Notes under the pieces: generated by a model | Database searches by the model: none | What the model was told of the DNA's origin: nothing | The model's input: only the letters and a program-made list of their open reading frames with translations | Source of the DNA: PALSA-911 sp963743035 | GTDB lineage: Bacteria; Pseudomonadota; Alphaproteobacteria; Acetobacterales; Acetobacteraceae | Assembly (NCBI GenBank): GCA_963743035.1 | Contig: CAVUOB010000006.1 | Coordinates: 310,001 to 374,000, forward strand | DNA length: 64,000 nt | Reading direction: 5' to 3' | Program-made: the position numbers and the translations under genes | In this document: positions 1-8,483 of the stretch, piece by piece | Layout: each line of letters opens with the position of its first letter | How positions within the stretch are numbered: position 1 is the first letter of the stretch

Positions 1-1
1 C

Positions 2-1066
2 CGGATGTTCATCCTGGTCGATGACGAGGACCGCGAGAACGAGGGCGACCTGATCGTGCCCGCGCAGTTCGCCACCCCCGACGCGATCAACTTCATGGCC
101 CGCCACGCCCGCGGCCTGATCTGCCTGGCGATGAGCCGCCAGCGGGTCGAGCAACTGGGCCTGCCGCTGATGAGCCAGTCCAACGGCACCCGCCACCAGA
201 CCGCCTTCACCGTGTCGATCGAAGCGCGGGAAGGCGTCACCACCGGCATCTCCGCCGCCGACCGGGCGCACACCGTGGCAGCCGCGATCAATCCCGAGGG
301 TAATCGCGACGACATCGTCACCCCCGGCCATGTCTTCCCGCTGATGGCGCGCGAAGGCGGCACGCTGGTCCGCGCCGGCCACACAGAGGCCGCGGTCGAC
401 ATCGCCCGGCTGGCCGGGCTGAACCCGTCCGGCGTGATCTGCGAGATCATGAACGACGACGGCACCATGGCACGGCTGCCGGACCTGGTAACCTTCGCCC
501 AGCACCATAATCTGAAGCTCGGCACCATCGCCGACCTGATCGCCCATCGCCGCCGCACCGAGCAACTCGTGCGCCGGGTGCAGGAAGGCACCATCCAGCA
601 TATTGCCGGCGGCGAGTGGAAGCTGATCGTCTATGCCAACACGGTCGAATACGCCGAGCATCTGGTGCTGTTGAAGGGCGACCTGAACGGGCCCGGCCCG
701 ATCCCCGTGCGCATGCACCAGGTCGACCTGCTGGACGACATGACCGGCGGGCCGCACTGGATTTCGCTGCACAGCGCGATGCGCATGATCGCCAGGGAAG
801 GCCGCGGCGCCGTCGTGCTGCTGCGCGAACCCCGCAAGACCGCTCTGTCCGAACGGGTCGCCAAGCTCGACGGCGTCAATCGCCCGCCGCGACAGCTGCG
901 CGACTACGGCATCGGCGCGCAGATCCTGCTCGATCTCGGCGTGCGTGACATGGTGCTGCTGTCCAACACGCGCCGCACGATCATCGGCCTGGAAGGCTAC
1001 GGCCTGAACGTCGTGGACCAGCGCCCGATCAGCGAATCCCCTGCCGAGGGGGGTAGCGAGGAATGA
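2..1066 (+). CDS. ribB: RibBX-type 3,4-dihydroxy-2-butanone 4-phosphate synthase (5' end outside window)
   Basis: This is the riboflavin pathway enzyme that converts ribulose 5-phosphate to 3,4-dihydroxy-2-butanone 4-phosphate and formate. The N-terminal half has the RibB signature VDDEDRENEGDL right at the window edge, GLICLAMS, and the acidic and His residues of FPLMAREGGTLVRAGHTEAA. The motif at the edge normally lies about 20-30 residues into the protein, so the true start is upstream of base 1 and the ATG at 5 is internal. The C-terminal half (from about residue 190) resembles GTP cyclohydrolase II but lacks the Cys cluster (GSLRCDCG type) that binds zinc; the equivalent stretch reads DLLDDMTGGPHWISLHSA. 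It is therefore probably inactive as a cyclohydrolase, as in RibBX proteins of other alphaproteobacteria. The stop overlaps ribH by 4 bases (ATGA), indicating translational coupling. Confidence 0.9.
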   Translation, partial: RMFILVDDEDRENEGDLIVPAQFATPDAINFMARHARGLICLAMSRQRVEQLGLPLMSQSNGTRHQTAFTVSIEAREGVTTGISAADRAHTVAAAINPEGNRDDIVTPGHVFPLMAREGGTLVRAGHTEAAVDIARLAGLNPSGVICEIMNDDGTMARLPDLVTFAQHHNLKLGTIADLIAHRRRTEQLVRRVQEGTIQHIAGGEWKLIVYANTVEYAEHLVLLKGDLNGPGPIPVRMHQVDLLDDMTGGPHWISLHSAMRMIAREGRGAVVLLREPRKTALSERVAKLDGVNRPPRQLRDYGIGAQILLDLGVRDMVLLSNTRRTIIGLEGYGLNVVDQRPISESPAEGGSEE

Positions 1067-1545
1067 GCACCATCGACGCCGCACTGCCCGCCGCCCCCGT
1101 CGTTGCCGGACCTGCGCCGCATGTGCTGATCGTCCGCGCACCGTACTACCGCGAGGTCGTCGACGGTTTGCGCGACGGCGCCGAGCGGATCCTGCGCGAG
1201 GCCGGCGCGACCTTCGAGGTGCTGGACGTCGCCGGCGCGTTCGAGCTGCCGCAGGCGATCCGTATCGCATTGCGCGGCCAGACGCGGTTCGACGCCTTCG
1301 TGGCGCTGGGCTGCATCGTCAAGGGCGAGACCGACCATTACGATTTCATCTGCCAGGCGAGCATGAACGGGATGATGAACCTGGCCCTGCAATACGGCAT
1401 CGCGGTCGGCACCGGCCTGCTGACCGTGGACAGCATCGACCAGGCGGTCGCGCGCTCCAGCGAGGACGGCTTCAACAAGGGCGCCGAGGCCGCGGCCGCG
1501 GCGCTGCTGCAGGTCAACGCCGCCCGCCGGTTTGGCGCCGGGTGA
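1063..1545 (+). CDS. ribH: 6,7-dimethyl-8-ribityllumazine synthase
   Basis: This is lumazine synthase, the penultimate enzyme of riboflavin synthesis. It condenses the RibB product with 5-amino-6-ribitylaminouracil and normally forms icosahedral or pentameric cytosolic assemblies. The 160-residue length is normal. Family motifs are present: DVAGAFELP in the substrate-binding region, and ALGCIVKGETDHYDFIC, which carries the conserved His and Arg/Lys neighbourhood of the active site. The stretch GLLTVDSIDQA matches the usual C-terminal segment, although the following residues are more divergent than in enteric enzymes. The start codon ATG overlaps the ribB stop, and the stop codon TGA is shared with the start of nusB (TGATG), so ribB-ribH-nusB look like one operon. 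Confidence 0.95.
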   Translation: MSTIDAALPAAPVVAGPAPHVLIVRAPYYREVVDGLRDGAERILREAGATFEVLDVAGAFELPQAIRIALRGQTRFDAFVALGCIVKGETDHYDFICQASMNGMMNLALQYGIAVGTGLLTVDSIDQAVARSSEDGFNKGAEAAAAALLQVNAARRFGAG

Positions 1546-2092
1546 TGGCCAGGTCCGGCAAGACCAAGCCCGCCGGCCGCGCGCGCACCGCGTCGCGCGT
1601 GGCCGCGGTGCAGGCGCTGTTCCAGAGCGAGCAGATCGGCGACAACGTGGAGACGGTCATCGACCAGTTCGTCCGCCACCGTCTGGGCGACCTGCCGGGA
1701 CCGGGCGGCCTGCCTGCCGGCGGCTTCGAGGATGGCCGCATACCCGACGCGCTGGTGCCGCTGTTCGCGCGCATCGTGCGCGCCGCCGTCACCGGGCAGG
1801 AGACGATCGACCGCATGATCGCGGAATCGCTGCCCCCGACTGGCCGCTGGCGCGGATCGACCCGGTGCTGCGCGCCCTGCTGCGGGCCGGCGCGGCCGAG
1901 CTGGCGATGGCCGACGGCCCGCCGGCCAAGGTGGTCATCAACGAATATCTCGACGTCGCGCATGGCTTCTTCTCCGGCGAGGAGCCGCGCATGGCGAACG
2001 GCGTGCTGAACCGGCTGGCCCGGCTGCTGCGGCCCGGCGATTTCGCGGCGGACACCCCGCTCACCAGTGCGACGCCGGCGGAGCCTGCCTGA
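1545..2092 (+). CDS. nusB: transcription antitermination factor NusB, frameshifted
   Basis: NusB binds boxA RNA with NusE (S10) and supports antitermination of rRNA operons. The first part (1545-1837) gives the typical N-terminus with ASRVAAVQALFQSEQ. The second part (1838-2092) continues in another frame with RIDPVLRALLRAGAAEL and VVINEYLDVAHGFF, the classic NusB C-terminal helices. The join sits in a run of five C (1833-1837); one extra C would restore LPPDWPLARIDP and give an uninterrupted protein of about 182 residues. NusB is usually important for growth and both halves are well conserved, so a sequencing or assembly indel is more likely than a true pseudogene. The ATG at 1545 overlaps the ribH stop; a GTG at 1542 is an alternative start. 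Confidence 0.85.
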
Positions 2093-2134
2093 TTTTTCTC
2101 GGCTTTTACGCATCATCGGGACTAGGTTTTCGCA

Positions 2135-2383
2135 ATGTCCGACAGCAGTCAGAATCTGGTCCTGGAGCATCTTCGACATATCCACGACGCGGTCGACTCC
2201 CTGCGCGAGGATGCGCGCGAGCTGAAGCACCGTCTCTCAGCGGCGGAACTCGGTCTGGCTGGGGTCCGACGAGAGGTCGCTGCCCTGGCGGAAGCTGACG
2301 CGCTTCTGGGCGTCCGTACCGATCGCTTCGAAGACCGCCTCGAACGGATCGAGCGGCGGCTGGACATCTTACCGGCTGGATGA
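2135..2383 (+). CDS. small coiled-coil protein of unknown function
   Basis: This is an 82-residue soluble protein with no recognised domain. Almost the whole length is charged helix with heptad-like spacing of Leu/Val (LEHLRHIHDAVDSLRED, later RFEDRLERIERRLDILP), so a short homo- or hetero-oligomeric coiled coil is the best structural guess. It sits between nusB and thiL on the same strand, 42 bases after nusB and 9 bases before the thiL GTG, and is probably part of the same transcript. Small Leu/Arg/Glu-rich ORFs of this kind occur in alphaproteobacteria, but I cannot assign a role. Confidence 0.65.
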   Translation: MSDSSQNLVLEHLRHIHDAVDSLREDARELKHRLSAAELGLAGVRREVAALAEADALLGVRTDRFEDRLERIERRLDILPAG

Positions 2384-2392
2384 GGTTCGCCG

Positions 2393-3359
2393 GTGTCCGG
2401 CCGGGAAAGCCCGCTTCCGCCTGAATTCTCCCTGATCGCACGGCATTTCCGGCCCCTGGCGGGCCCCGGCGCGCGTGATCTGCGCGACGACGTCGCGGTA
2501 TTGGCGCCGCCGCCGGGCCGCGAGCTGGTGCTGACCGTCGACGCCATGGTCGCCGGCGTGCATTTCCTGCCCGATGACCCGCCGGATTTGATCGGGCGCA
2601 AGCTGTTGCGGGTGAATTTGTCCGACATCGCCGCCAAGGGCGCGACGCCGCTCGGCTACCTGCTGACGGTTTCCGCCCCGCGCGGCACGGCGGATGCCTG
2701 GTTCGCCGGCTTCGCCGCCGGACTGGCCGCGGATCAGCGGGAATTCGCCGTCACGCTGCTGGGCGGCGATACCACCTCCACCCCCGGGCCGGTCAGCCTG
2801 TCGCTGACCCTGATCGGCCATGTCGCGCCGGGCCAGGCGCCCAGCCGGGGCGGCGCGCGGGCAGGGGACGGCATCTGGGTCACCGGCACGATCGGCGACG
2901 GCGCGCTCGGCCTGGCGGTCGCCCAGGGCCGGCTGGACGACCCGAGCGGCTTCCTGCTGGACCGCTACCGGCTGCCCCGCCCGCGGCTCGGGATGGCCGT
3001 GGGCGGCTATGCCTCGGCGGCGATGGATGTCTCCGACGGCCTGGTGCAGGACCTCTCGCATATCTGCCGCGCCTCCGGGCTGGCGGCGCGAGATCGACGC
3101 TGCGCTGCTGCCGCTGTCCGATGCGGCGCGCCGGGCCGGGCCGGACTGGCTGCTCACCTGCCTCACGGGCGGGGACGATTACGAATTGCTGCTGGCGGTG
3201 CCGCCGTCGCGCGAGGCGGCGTTGCTGGCGGACGCGGCGCGTGCCGGCATCCCGGTCACCCGCATCGGCGGTTTCCGGCCCGGGCCGGCCAGGGTCGGTG
3301 TCATCGGCGCCGACCGGCAGCCGATGGAGATCGGCGCCGGCGGCTGGAGCCATTTCTGA
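2393..3359 (+). CDS. thiL: thiamine-monophosphate kinase, frameshifted
   Basis: ThiL phosphorylates thiamine monophosphate to thiamine diphosphate. The first reading frame (GTG start at 2393) shows the AIRS-fold motifs: the acidic RDDVAVL near the N-terminus, TVDAMVAGVHFL, NLSDIAAKGATPLGYLL, LLGGDTT and AMDVSDGLVQDLSHICRASG. From about 3090 the protein continues in another frame with EIDAALLPLSDAA, GGDDYELLLAVPP and IGGFRPGP, ending at the TGA at 3357-3359. Removing one base from GCGGCGC (3083-3089) gives a continuous protein of about 321 residues, the normal size. As with nusB upstream, this looks more like a one-base error than decay, because both sides keep every family motif. The GTG start lies 9 bases after the preceding small gene. 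Confidence 0.85.
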
Positions 3360-3407
3360 GCAGGGCCGGAGTTCAACCCTGCGAATAGGAGAAGCGGAGG
3401 AGGGCTG

Positions 3408-3887
3408 CTATCGCGCCGAGCCGCCGCCGGGCGTGGCTCCGCCCCCGGAAACCGGGTTGAAGCGGCCGATATTGCCGAACAGCTGTTGCAGCACCGAGGC
3501 CTCGCTGCCCGGGGAGGGCGTGGTGCGCTGGACCACGCTGACCGGCAGGGAATCGTCCATGTTCAGCTTGTCGATCCCGCGCAGCACGCCGGTATCGTCG
3601 AAACTCAGCTTGACCACGTCCATGCTGATCATGGCCTGGGTGCGCGCCACCCGGGTGCGGGTCACCGAGCCGATATACAGCCAGATATTCTCGTCGAACG
3701 TCCCCTTCGCCGTCGGGGAGCCGAGCAGCGCGGTCACGTCGGCGCGCGAGGAGGTGCCGGGAACCAGCTCCGCCAGCACGTCCGGATCCACCCGGTTGCC
3801 GCGGACCTGCTCCGGCGGGGCGAACACGCTGCAGCCAGCCATCATCAGGCCGGCCGCCAGCAGCACGGCGATCCGGGCGGAGGCCAT
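3408..3887 (-). CDS. bamE: BamE (SmpA/OmlA) domain outer-membrane lipoprotein
   Basis: This is a predicted accessory lipoprotein of the beta-barrel assembly (BAM) complex. The N-terminus MASARIAVLLAAGLMMAGC is a lipoprotein signal with the lipobox LMMAGC. The mature part has the BamE core: LVPGTSSRADVTALLGSP, then FDENIWLYIGS, then the FDDTGVL strand. The reading frame is open upstream to 4013, but that extension is Pro/Ser-rich and would bury the signal peptide, so I place the start at 3887, with 3902 as an alternative. The C-terminus carries a Gly/Pro-rich tail (GGGATPGGGSAR). It is transcribed divergently from the cytochrome bc1 chaperone gene, and the 270-base gap between them should hold both promoters. 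Confidence 0.85.
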   Translation of the reverse strand: MASARIAVLLAAGLMMAGCSVFAPPEQVRGNRVDPDVLAELVPGTSSRADVTALLGSPTAKGTFDENIWLYIGSVTRTRVARTQAMISMDVVKLSFDDTGVLRGIDKLNMDDSLPVSVVQRTTPSPGSEASVLQQLFGNIGRFNPVSGGGATPGGGSAR

Positions 3888-4158
3888 GCGGCCGGGAGCC
3901 ATTTGGGGCGCGGGCGCGCTGCCCAGGGGGACAAATGGTGTCGGGCTGGGCGACGGATGGAAACTCTGCAAGCTCTGCGTCCTCGGTCGCGATAGGGGCG
4001 GTGTGGCATGCACGATAGACCGTTCGTGGACAAAGATCCTACGCGCAAACGCCGCCCGGCCGGACTTGCATTGACCGGAACCGCTGCGACGCTATGTGAG
4101 GGGGTGTCACGACGGCTGGTTCGTGTCAATCACGCGGGCCAATGGAGCGGATGAAGAC

Positions 4159-4734
4159 ATGAGTACGGGCATGGCGACGATCGCCTCGTTTCTGGGACTG
4201 CCGCATCGCGGGCGACACGAGCGGGCCGGCTTCCAGCTGTACGGCGCCGCGGTTGCCGCGGCCCGCGATCCATATCTGTATGCCGGCATCGGCGTGCCCG
4301 ATACGCTGGACGGGCGGTTTGACCTGGTCGGGCTGCATGCGTTCCTGCTGATCGGCCGCTTGCGCCGCGAACCCGAGCCTGGCCCGGCCCTGGCCCAGGC
4401 TGTGTTCGACGCCATGTTCGCGGACATGGACATCAACCTGCGCGAGCTCGGCGTCGGCGACATGTCGATCGGCAAGCGCGTACGCGCAATGTGGGAAGCC
4501 TTCCACGGCCGCGCCGCGGCCTATGAGGCGGCGATGGCCGAGCCCGGCGACGCGAAGCTGATCGAAGCCATCGGCCGCAATGTCTGGCGCGCCGAGGTCC
4601 CGGCCGAAACCCCCGCCGCCGCGGCCCTCGCCCGCCTGGCCCGCGCCCAGCAGGCCCATCTGGCCGGCCAGGCTTTGGCCCGGCTGGCGCGCGGCGAGGT
4701 GGACTTCCTCGCCGCCGAGGCGGCCGCGCGATGA
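4159..4734 (+). CDS. ubiquinol-cytochrome c chaperone family protein
   Basis: This is a member of the CBP3/UQCC family, which assists maturation of cytochrome b in the bc1 complex of mitochondria; the bacterial members are common in alphaproteobacteria. Family-type segments include YLYAGIGVPDTLDGRFDLV, HAFLLIGRLR and the acidic FADMDINLRELGVGDMSIGK. There is no signal peptide and no membrane segment, consistent with a cytoplasmic chaperone. The ATG at 4159 follows a purine-rich GGAGCGG, whereas the longer frame from 4096 has no ribosome site. The stop overlaps the next gene by 4 bases (ATGA), so it is co-translated with the DUF177 gene. Confidence 0.85.
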   Translation: MSTGMATIASFLGLPHRGRHERAGFQLYGAAVAAARDPYLYAGIGVPDTLDGRFDLVGLHAFLLIGRLRREPEPGPALAQAVFDAMFADMDINLRELGVGDMSIGKRVRAMWEAFHGRAAAYEAAMAEPGDAKLIEAIGRNVWRAEVPAETPAAAALARLARAQQAHLAGQALARLARGEVDFLAAEAAAR

Positions 4735-5255
4735 CCGCCGCGCCCCCCGTGCCGGAATTCCATCGCCCGCTGACGCTGGACCGCATCCCCCCGCACGGCT
4801 TCGAGATGTCCGTCACCGCCACGCCCGAGGAATGCGCCGCCCTGGCCGTGCGGCTGCGGATTCCCGCCGTCCGGTCACTGTCCTGCCGCTTCCGCCTGAG
4901 CAAGCTGCCCGCCGGCAACATCGGCGCCGAGGCGCAGCTGCGGGCACGCGTGGTGCAGACCTGCGTCGTCTCGCTCGACGATTTCCCGGCCGACATCGTG
5001 GAAGCGTTCAGCGTCCGATTCGTCCCCGCGGGCACCGAAGTCGACGAGGCGGAGTTGCTGTCGGCCGATCCCGAGTCGGAGGATGAAATTCCCTACGAAG
5101 GCGTGTTCATCGATCTCGGCGAGGCCGCCGCCGAGCAACTGGCCCTGGCGCTCGATCCCTATCCGCGCAAGCCCGACGCGGTGCTGCCCGAAGCCGCGGC
5201 CGGCGCGGACGTCTCGCCCTTCGCCGCCCTGGCCGCGCTGCGCCGCAAGAACTGA
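4731..5255 (+). CDS. DUF177 (YceD-like) protein
   Basis: This is a 174-residue DUF177/YceD family protein. The family is almost always encoded just upstream of rpmF and has been linked to 23S rRNA accumulation, but its biochemistry is unsettled. Characteristic features here are the central Cys strand VVQTCVVSLDDFP and the acidic stretch EDEIPYEGVFIDLGEAAAEQLALALDPYPRKP. It starts on the ATGA overlap with the upstream chaperone gene. The 204-base gap to rpmF contains a small GC-rich region and the rpmF ribosome site, so rpmF may also have its own promoter. Confidence 0.88.
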   Translation: MTAAPPVPEFHRPLTLDRIPPHGFEMSVTATPEECAALAVRLRIPAVRSLSCRFRLSKLPAGNIGAEAQLRARVVQTCVVSLDDFPADIVEAFSVRFVPAGTEVDEAELLSADPESEDEIPYEGVFIDLGEAAAEQLALALDPYPRKPDAVLPEAAAGADVSPFAALAALRRKN

Positions 5256-5459
5256 CGCCGAGGCGCGTTTTCGGCGGGTCCGCGGGAGACCGGTCGGGGC
5301 TGCCATGTCCCCCACCCATGTCCCCCGGGCAGAGCAATCGCTTGCGGGTGGGGGCGGGCTCTGCTAGACGGCGCGGCTCGCGTAATCATCATAGCGTGAC
5401 TGCTGCCCCCGTCCGCGTCGGGTGTGCTTGCGTCACATAGACCGGAGGGGCGCTGTCCC

Positions 5460-5663
5460 ATGGCCGTTCCCAAGAGAAAAACTTCGCCGTCCCGTGCGGG
5501 CATGCGTCGCAGCCATCTGGCACTGAGCGGCGAGGCCCATGCGGAATGCGCCAATTGCGGCGAACTGAAGCGCCCGCATCACGTGTGCAGCCATTGCGGC
5601 CATTATGATGGCCGTGAGGTCGTGGCTGCTGGCAAGGCACTGAAGGGCGCTGTCCGGGCCTGA
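5460..5663 (+). CDS. rpmF: 50S ribosomal protein L32
   Basis: This is ribosomal protein L32 (67 residues) of the large subunit. The N-terminus MAVPKRKTSPSRAGMRRSH is the family hallmark, and the two CxxC pairs in CANCGELKRPHHVCSHCG show the zinc-binding form rather than the Cys-less paralogue. The ATG at 5460 is preceded by a strong GGAGGGG at 5444-5450. The DUF177-rpmF-plsX-fabH order is the standard one linking ribosome and phospholipid synthesis genes. Confidence 0.97.
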   Translation: MAVPKRKTSPSRAGMRRSHLALSGEAHAECANCGELKRPHHVCSHCGHYDGREVVAAGKALKGAVRA

Positions 5664-5835
5664 GCGCCCGGGCACGGACCCCAGGGGCCGGATTCGGGGC
5701 GGGCGTGATGCTCAGGCATGGGATGCCCGTGGTTCGCGGGTCCATGATCGGTGGGGCTGACGCGGTCCGTGTGCGGATTGGCCGGATGCCCGGCCGGTCC
5801 GCCAACCCGCGTGATCCGGCCGGTGGCCGGCGGCC

Positions 5836-6882
5836 TTGACCGCCAGCTTCACGCTTGCGGTGGACGCGATGGGCGGGGACCGTGCCCCCGACATCGTGGT
5901 GGCGGGACTGAACATCGCCGCCGAACGCCATCCCGGAGCCAGGTTCCTGCTGGTCGGCGACGAGGCGCAGCTCACGCCGCTGCTGCGCCGCTATCCGCGC
6001 GCCGCGGCGTCCTGCACGCTGCGCCACACCGCGGACGCGATCCCCAGCGACATGAAGCCGACCGCGGCGTTGCGCGCGCGCAACGCCTCCATGCGCCTGG
6101 CCATCGACTCGGTGGCCGCGGGGGAATCCTCCGGCGTGGTTTCCGCCGGCAACTCTGGCGCGCTGCTCGCGCTGGCCAAGATCGTGCTGAAATCGCTGCC
6201 GGGCATCGACCGCCCGGCGATGGCCGCGATCGGCCCTTCCGCACGCGGCGACGTGGTCATGCTCGACCTCGGCGCCAACGTCACCTGCGACGCCCGCAAC
6301 CTGGTTGAATTCGCCGTGATGGGCGACGTGTTCGCCCGCACCGTGCTCGGCCTGACCGCCCCCAGCATCGGCCTGCTGAATGTCGGCACGGAGGAGCTGA
6401 AGGGCGACGACCGGGTGCGCCTGGCTGCCGACGTGCTGCGCGCCAGCCATATCGGGCCGCAATTCTATGGCTTCGTCGAAGGCCACGACATCGCCGCCGG
6501 CACCACCGACGTGATCGTCACCGACGGCTTCACCGGCAATATCGCGCTGAAGACCGGGGAGGGGGCGCTGAAGCTGATCGGCGACCTGCTGCGCCAGATC
6601 TTCTCCGGCAGCCTGACCGGACGGCTGGCCTATCTGCTGGCCCGGCCGGGTCTGGACCGGTTGCGCGAATGGCTCGACCCCCGCCGCTACAACGGCGCCG
6701 TGATGCTCGGTCTGAACGGTGTGGTGGTGAAGTCGCATGGCGGCACCGACGGCCAGGGCTTCGCCCATGCCGTCGACGTGGCGATGGACATGGTGGTGCA
6801 CCGCTTCAACGAACAGATCCGCGACGGTCTGAGCAAAATCGTCGACGCCGGCGACCATCCCAAGGTCACGGCGGCGAAATAG
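5836..6882 (+). CDS. plsX: phosphate acyltransferase PlsX
   Basis: PlsX makes acyl-phosphate from acyl-ACP, the first committed acyl donor for glycerol-3-phosphate acylation by PlsY, and is a peripheral membrane enzyme. The N-terminal LAVDAMGGDRAPDIVV, the central SAGNSGALLALA and FVEGHDI, and the TDGFTGNIALKTGEG segment are diagnostic. A TTG codon at 5836 is the only plausible start before the conserved DAMGGD motif, because an in-frame stop lies at 5812-5814. A weak TTG start with no strong ribosome site suggests modest translation or dependence on rpmF transcription. Length 348 is normal. Confidence 0.95.
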   Translation: MTASFTLAVDAMGGDRAPDIVVAGLNIAAERHPGARFLLVGDEAQLTPLLRRYPRAAASCTLRHTADAIPSDMKPTAALRARNASMRLAIDSVAAGESSGVVSAGNSGALLALAKIVLKSLPGIDRPAMAAIGPSARGDVVMLDLGANVTCDARNLVEFAVMGDVFARTVLGLTAPSIGLLNVGTEELKGDDRVRLAADVLRASHIGPQFYGFVEGHDIAAGTTDVIVTDGFTGNIALKTGEGALKLIGDLLRQIFSGSLTGRLAYLLARPGLDRLREWLDPRRYNGAVMLGLNGVVVKSHGGTDGQGFAHAVDVAMDMVVHRFNEQIRDGLSKIVDAGDHPKVTAAK

Positions 6883-7011
6883 CCCGGTGCCAGGCGGGAA
6901 CCTGTTGCCTGACGCCACGCATTGCGCAATCGGGGCCGGGGCGGTAACGCGGGTCGGCGCTGTAATTTCTTCGAATCGCGGTTGCGCCCGCGAACTTCTC
7001 AGTAGGTAAAG

Positions 7012-7983
7012 ATGCCTCCTCGTTCCATCCTCACCGGCATAGGCGGCTATTTGCCTGAGAACGTCGTCAGCAATGAAGAACTGGCGGCCCGCGTCGACAC
7101 TTCCGACCAGTGGATCCGCGATCGCACCGGCATCCGCCAGCGCCATCTGGCCGCCCCGCACGAGACGGCGGCGTTCATGGGCGCCAGGGCGGCCCAGGCC
7201 GCGCTGGATGACGCCGGCGTCGGGCCGGAGGCGGTGGACGCGATCCTGGTCGCCACCAGCACTCCCGACCAGGCCTTCCCTGCGACGGCGCTGCGCATCC
7301 AGGCCGCGCTCGGCGTGACCCAGGGCTTCGGCTTCGACATCGCCGCCGCCTGCGCCGGTTTCATCTACGCCCTGTCGGTAGCCGACGGGATGATCCGCAG
7401 CGGCCAGGCGCGCGGCGTGCTGGTGATCGGCAGCGAGGTCTATTCCCGCATCATGAACTGGCAAGACCGCACCACCTGCGTGCTGTTCGGCGACGGCGCC
7501 GGCGCGGTGCTGCTGCAGGCCGGCGAGGGCCAGGGCAATGCCGATCGCGGCGTATTGTCGACGCATCTGCACGCGCAGGGCACGCTCGGCGACATCCTGT
7601 ATGTGGACGGCGCGGTCGGGCGTCACGATCTGCCCGGCACGCTGGTGATGCACGGCAAGGAGGTGTTCCGCCACGCCGTCAACCGCCTGGCCGGCGCCGT
7701 GGATGAAGCGCTGGCCGCCAACAACCTGACCTACGACGATATCGACTGGCTGGTGCCGCATCAGGCCAACCAGCGCATCATCGAGGCTATGGGCAAGCGC
7801 CTGGGCCTGCCGCCGGAACGCGTCGTCGTTACCGTCGACCGCCACGCCAATACCTCCGCCGCCTCCGTGCCGCTGGCGCTGGCGGAGGCGCATGCCGATG
7901 GCCGGATAAAGCGCGGCGACCTCGTGCTGATGGAAGCACTCGGCGGCGGCCTGGCCTGGGGTTCCGCGCTGGTACGCATGTAA
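7012..7983 (+). CDS. fabH: 3-oxoacyl-ACP synthase III
   Basis: FabH starts fatty acid synthesis by condensing acetyl-CoA with malonyl-ACP. The catalytic triad is visible: Cys in AAACAGF (about residue 114), His in VPHQANQRI and Asn in RHANTSAASVP. The N-terminus ILTGIGGYLPENVVSNEEL is typical, and so is the C-terminal LMEALGGGLAWGSALVRM. It follows plsX by 129 bases, longer than usual for a tight operon, so an internal promoter is possible. Confidence 0.97.
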   Translation: MPPRSILTGIGGYLPENVVSNEELAARVDTSDQWIRDRTGIRQRHLAAPHETAAFMGARAAQAALDDAGVGPEAVDAILVATSTPDQAFPATALRIQAALGVTQGFGFDIAAACAGFIYALSVADGMIRSGQARGVLVIGSEVYSRIMNWQDRTTCVLFGDGAGAVLLQAGEGQGNADRGVLSTHLHAQGTLGDILYVDGAVGRHDLPGTLVMHGKEVFRHAVNRLAGAVDEALAANNLTYDDIDWLVPHQANQRIIEAMGKRLGLPPERVVVTVDRHANTSAASVPLALAEAHADGRIKRGDLVLMEALGGGLAWGSALVRM

Positions 7984-8063
7984 CCGGCACGGCGGCAGCG
8001 GCGGCGAAATGCGGGTCTTGATCGCAACTCGCTGATCCTGATTGATTTTGTTTACAAGAATTC

Positions 8064-8092
8064 TTGACGCAGGCGGTGCCACTGCCTAGCGT
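8064..8092 (+). promoter_or_regulatory. candidate sigma-70 promoter for ihfA
   Basis: TTGACG at 8064-8069 and TAGCGT at 8087-8092 are separated by exactly 17 bases, and the region just upstream is AT-rich. The -10 box ends only 6 bases before the ihfA ATG at 8099, so transcription would begin at or next to the start codon, giving a leaderless message. No ribosome binding site is visible upstream of 8099. Confidence 0.55.
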
Positions 8093-8098
8093 ACGCGC

Positions 8099-8410
8099 AT
8101 GAACACCGTCACACGCGCCCACCTGGCAGAGATGATCTACACGCAGGTCGGACTGTCTCGTAACGAATCCGCCGATCTTCTGGAGGCTGTGCTCGAACGG
8201 ATATCCACCGCGCTGGAGGGTGGTGAATCCGTCAAGATCAGTGGGTTCGGGACGTTTTCGGTGCGCCAGAAGGGCCGGCGCGTGGGCCGGAATCCGAAGA
8301 CCGGGGAAGAAGTGCCGATCCTGCCGCGCCGCGTGCTGGTGTTCCGTCCCAGCCACGTGCTGAAGTCGCGCGCGAACGGCCAGGTGCCCGGCCAGGGGGA
8401 TGAGGAATGA
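8099..8410 (+). CDS. ihfA: integration host factor subunit alpha
   Basis: This is the alpha subunit of the DNA-bending heterodimer IHF, which shapes promoters (including sigma-54 ones) and nucleoprotein complexes. The 103 residues align end to end with the family: ISGFGTFSVRQKGRRVGRNPKTGEE and the DNA-arm region RRVLVFRPSHVLKSR. The start at 8099 matches the family N-terminus (TRAHLAEMIYTQVGLSRNE). The stop overlaps an ATG at 8407, and the merR gene follows. A promoter directly abuts the start codon. Confidence 0.95.
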   Translation: MNTVTRAHLAEMIYTQVGLSRNESADLLEAVLERISTALEGGESVKISGFGTFSVRQKGRRVGRNPKTGEEVPILPRRVLVFRPSHVLKSRANGQVPGQGDEE

Positions 8411-8483
8411 ACGCCCCTGACACGAATGACCCAGGCCCTCATGATCCGGGCCCTCACGAGTTGGGCAGTGGCACGAGCCCGAA

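Noticed and set aside
5389..8082. Large minus-strand open frame of 897 codons
   Set aside because: It lies antisense to rpmF, plsX and fabH, which have full family motifs. Its His/Gln/Arg-rich composition is that of an antisense shadow in GC-rich DNA.
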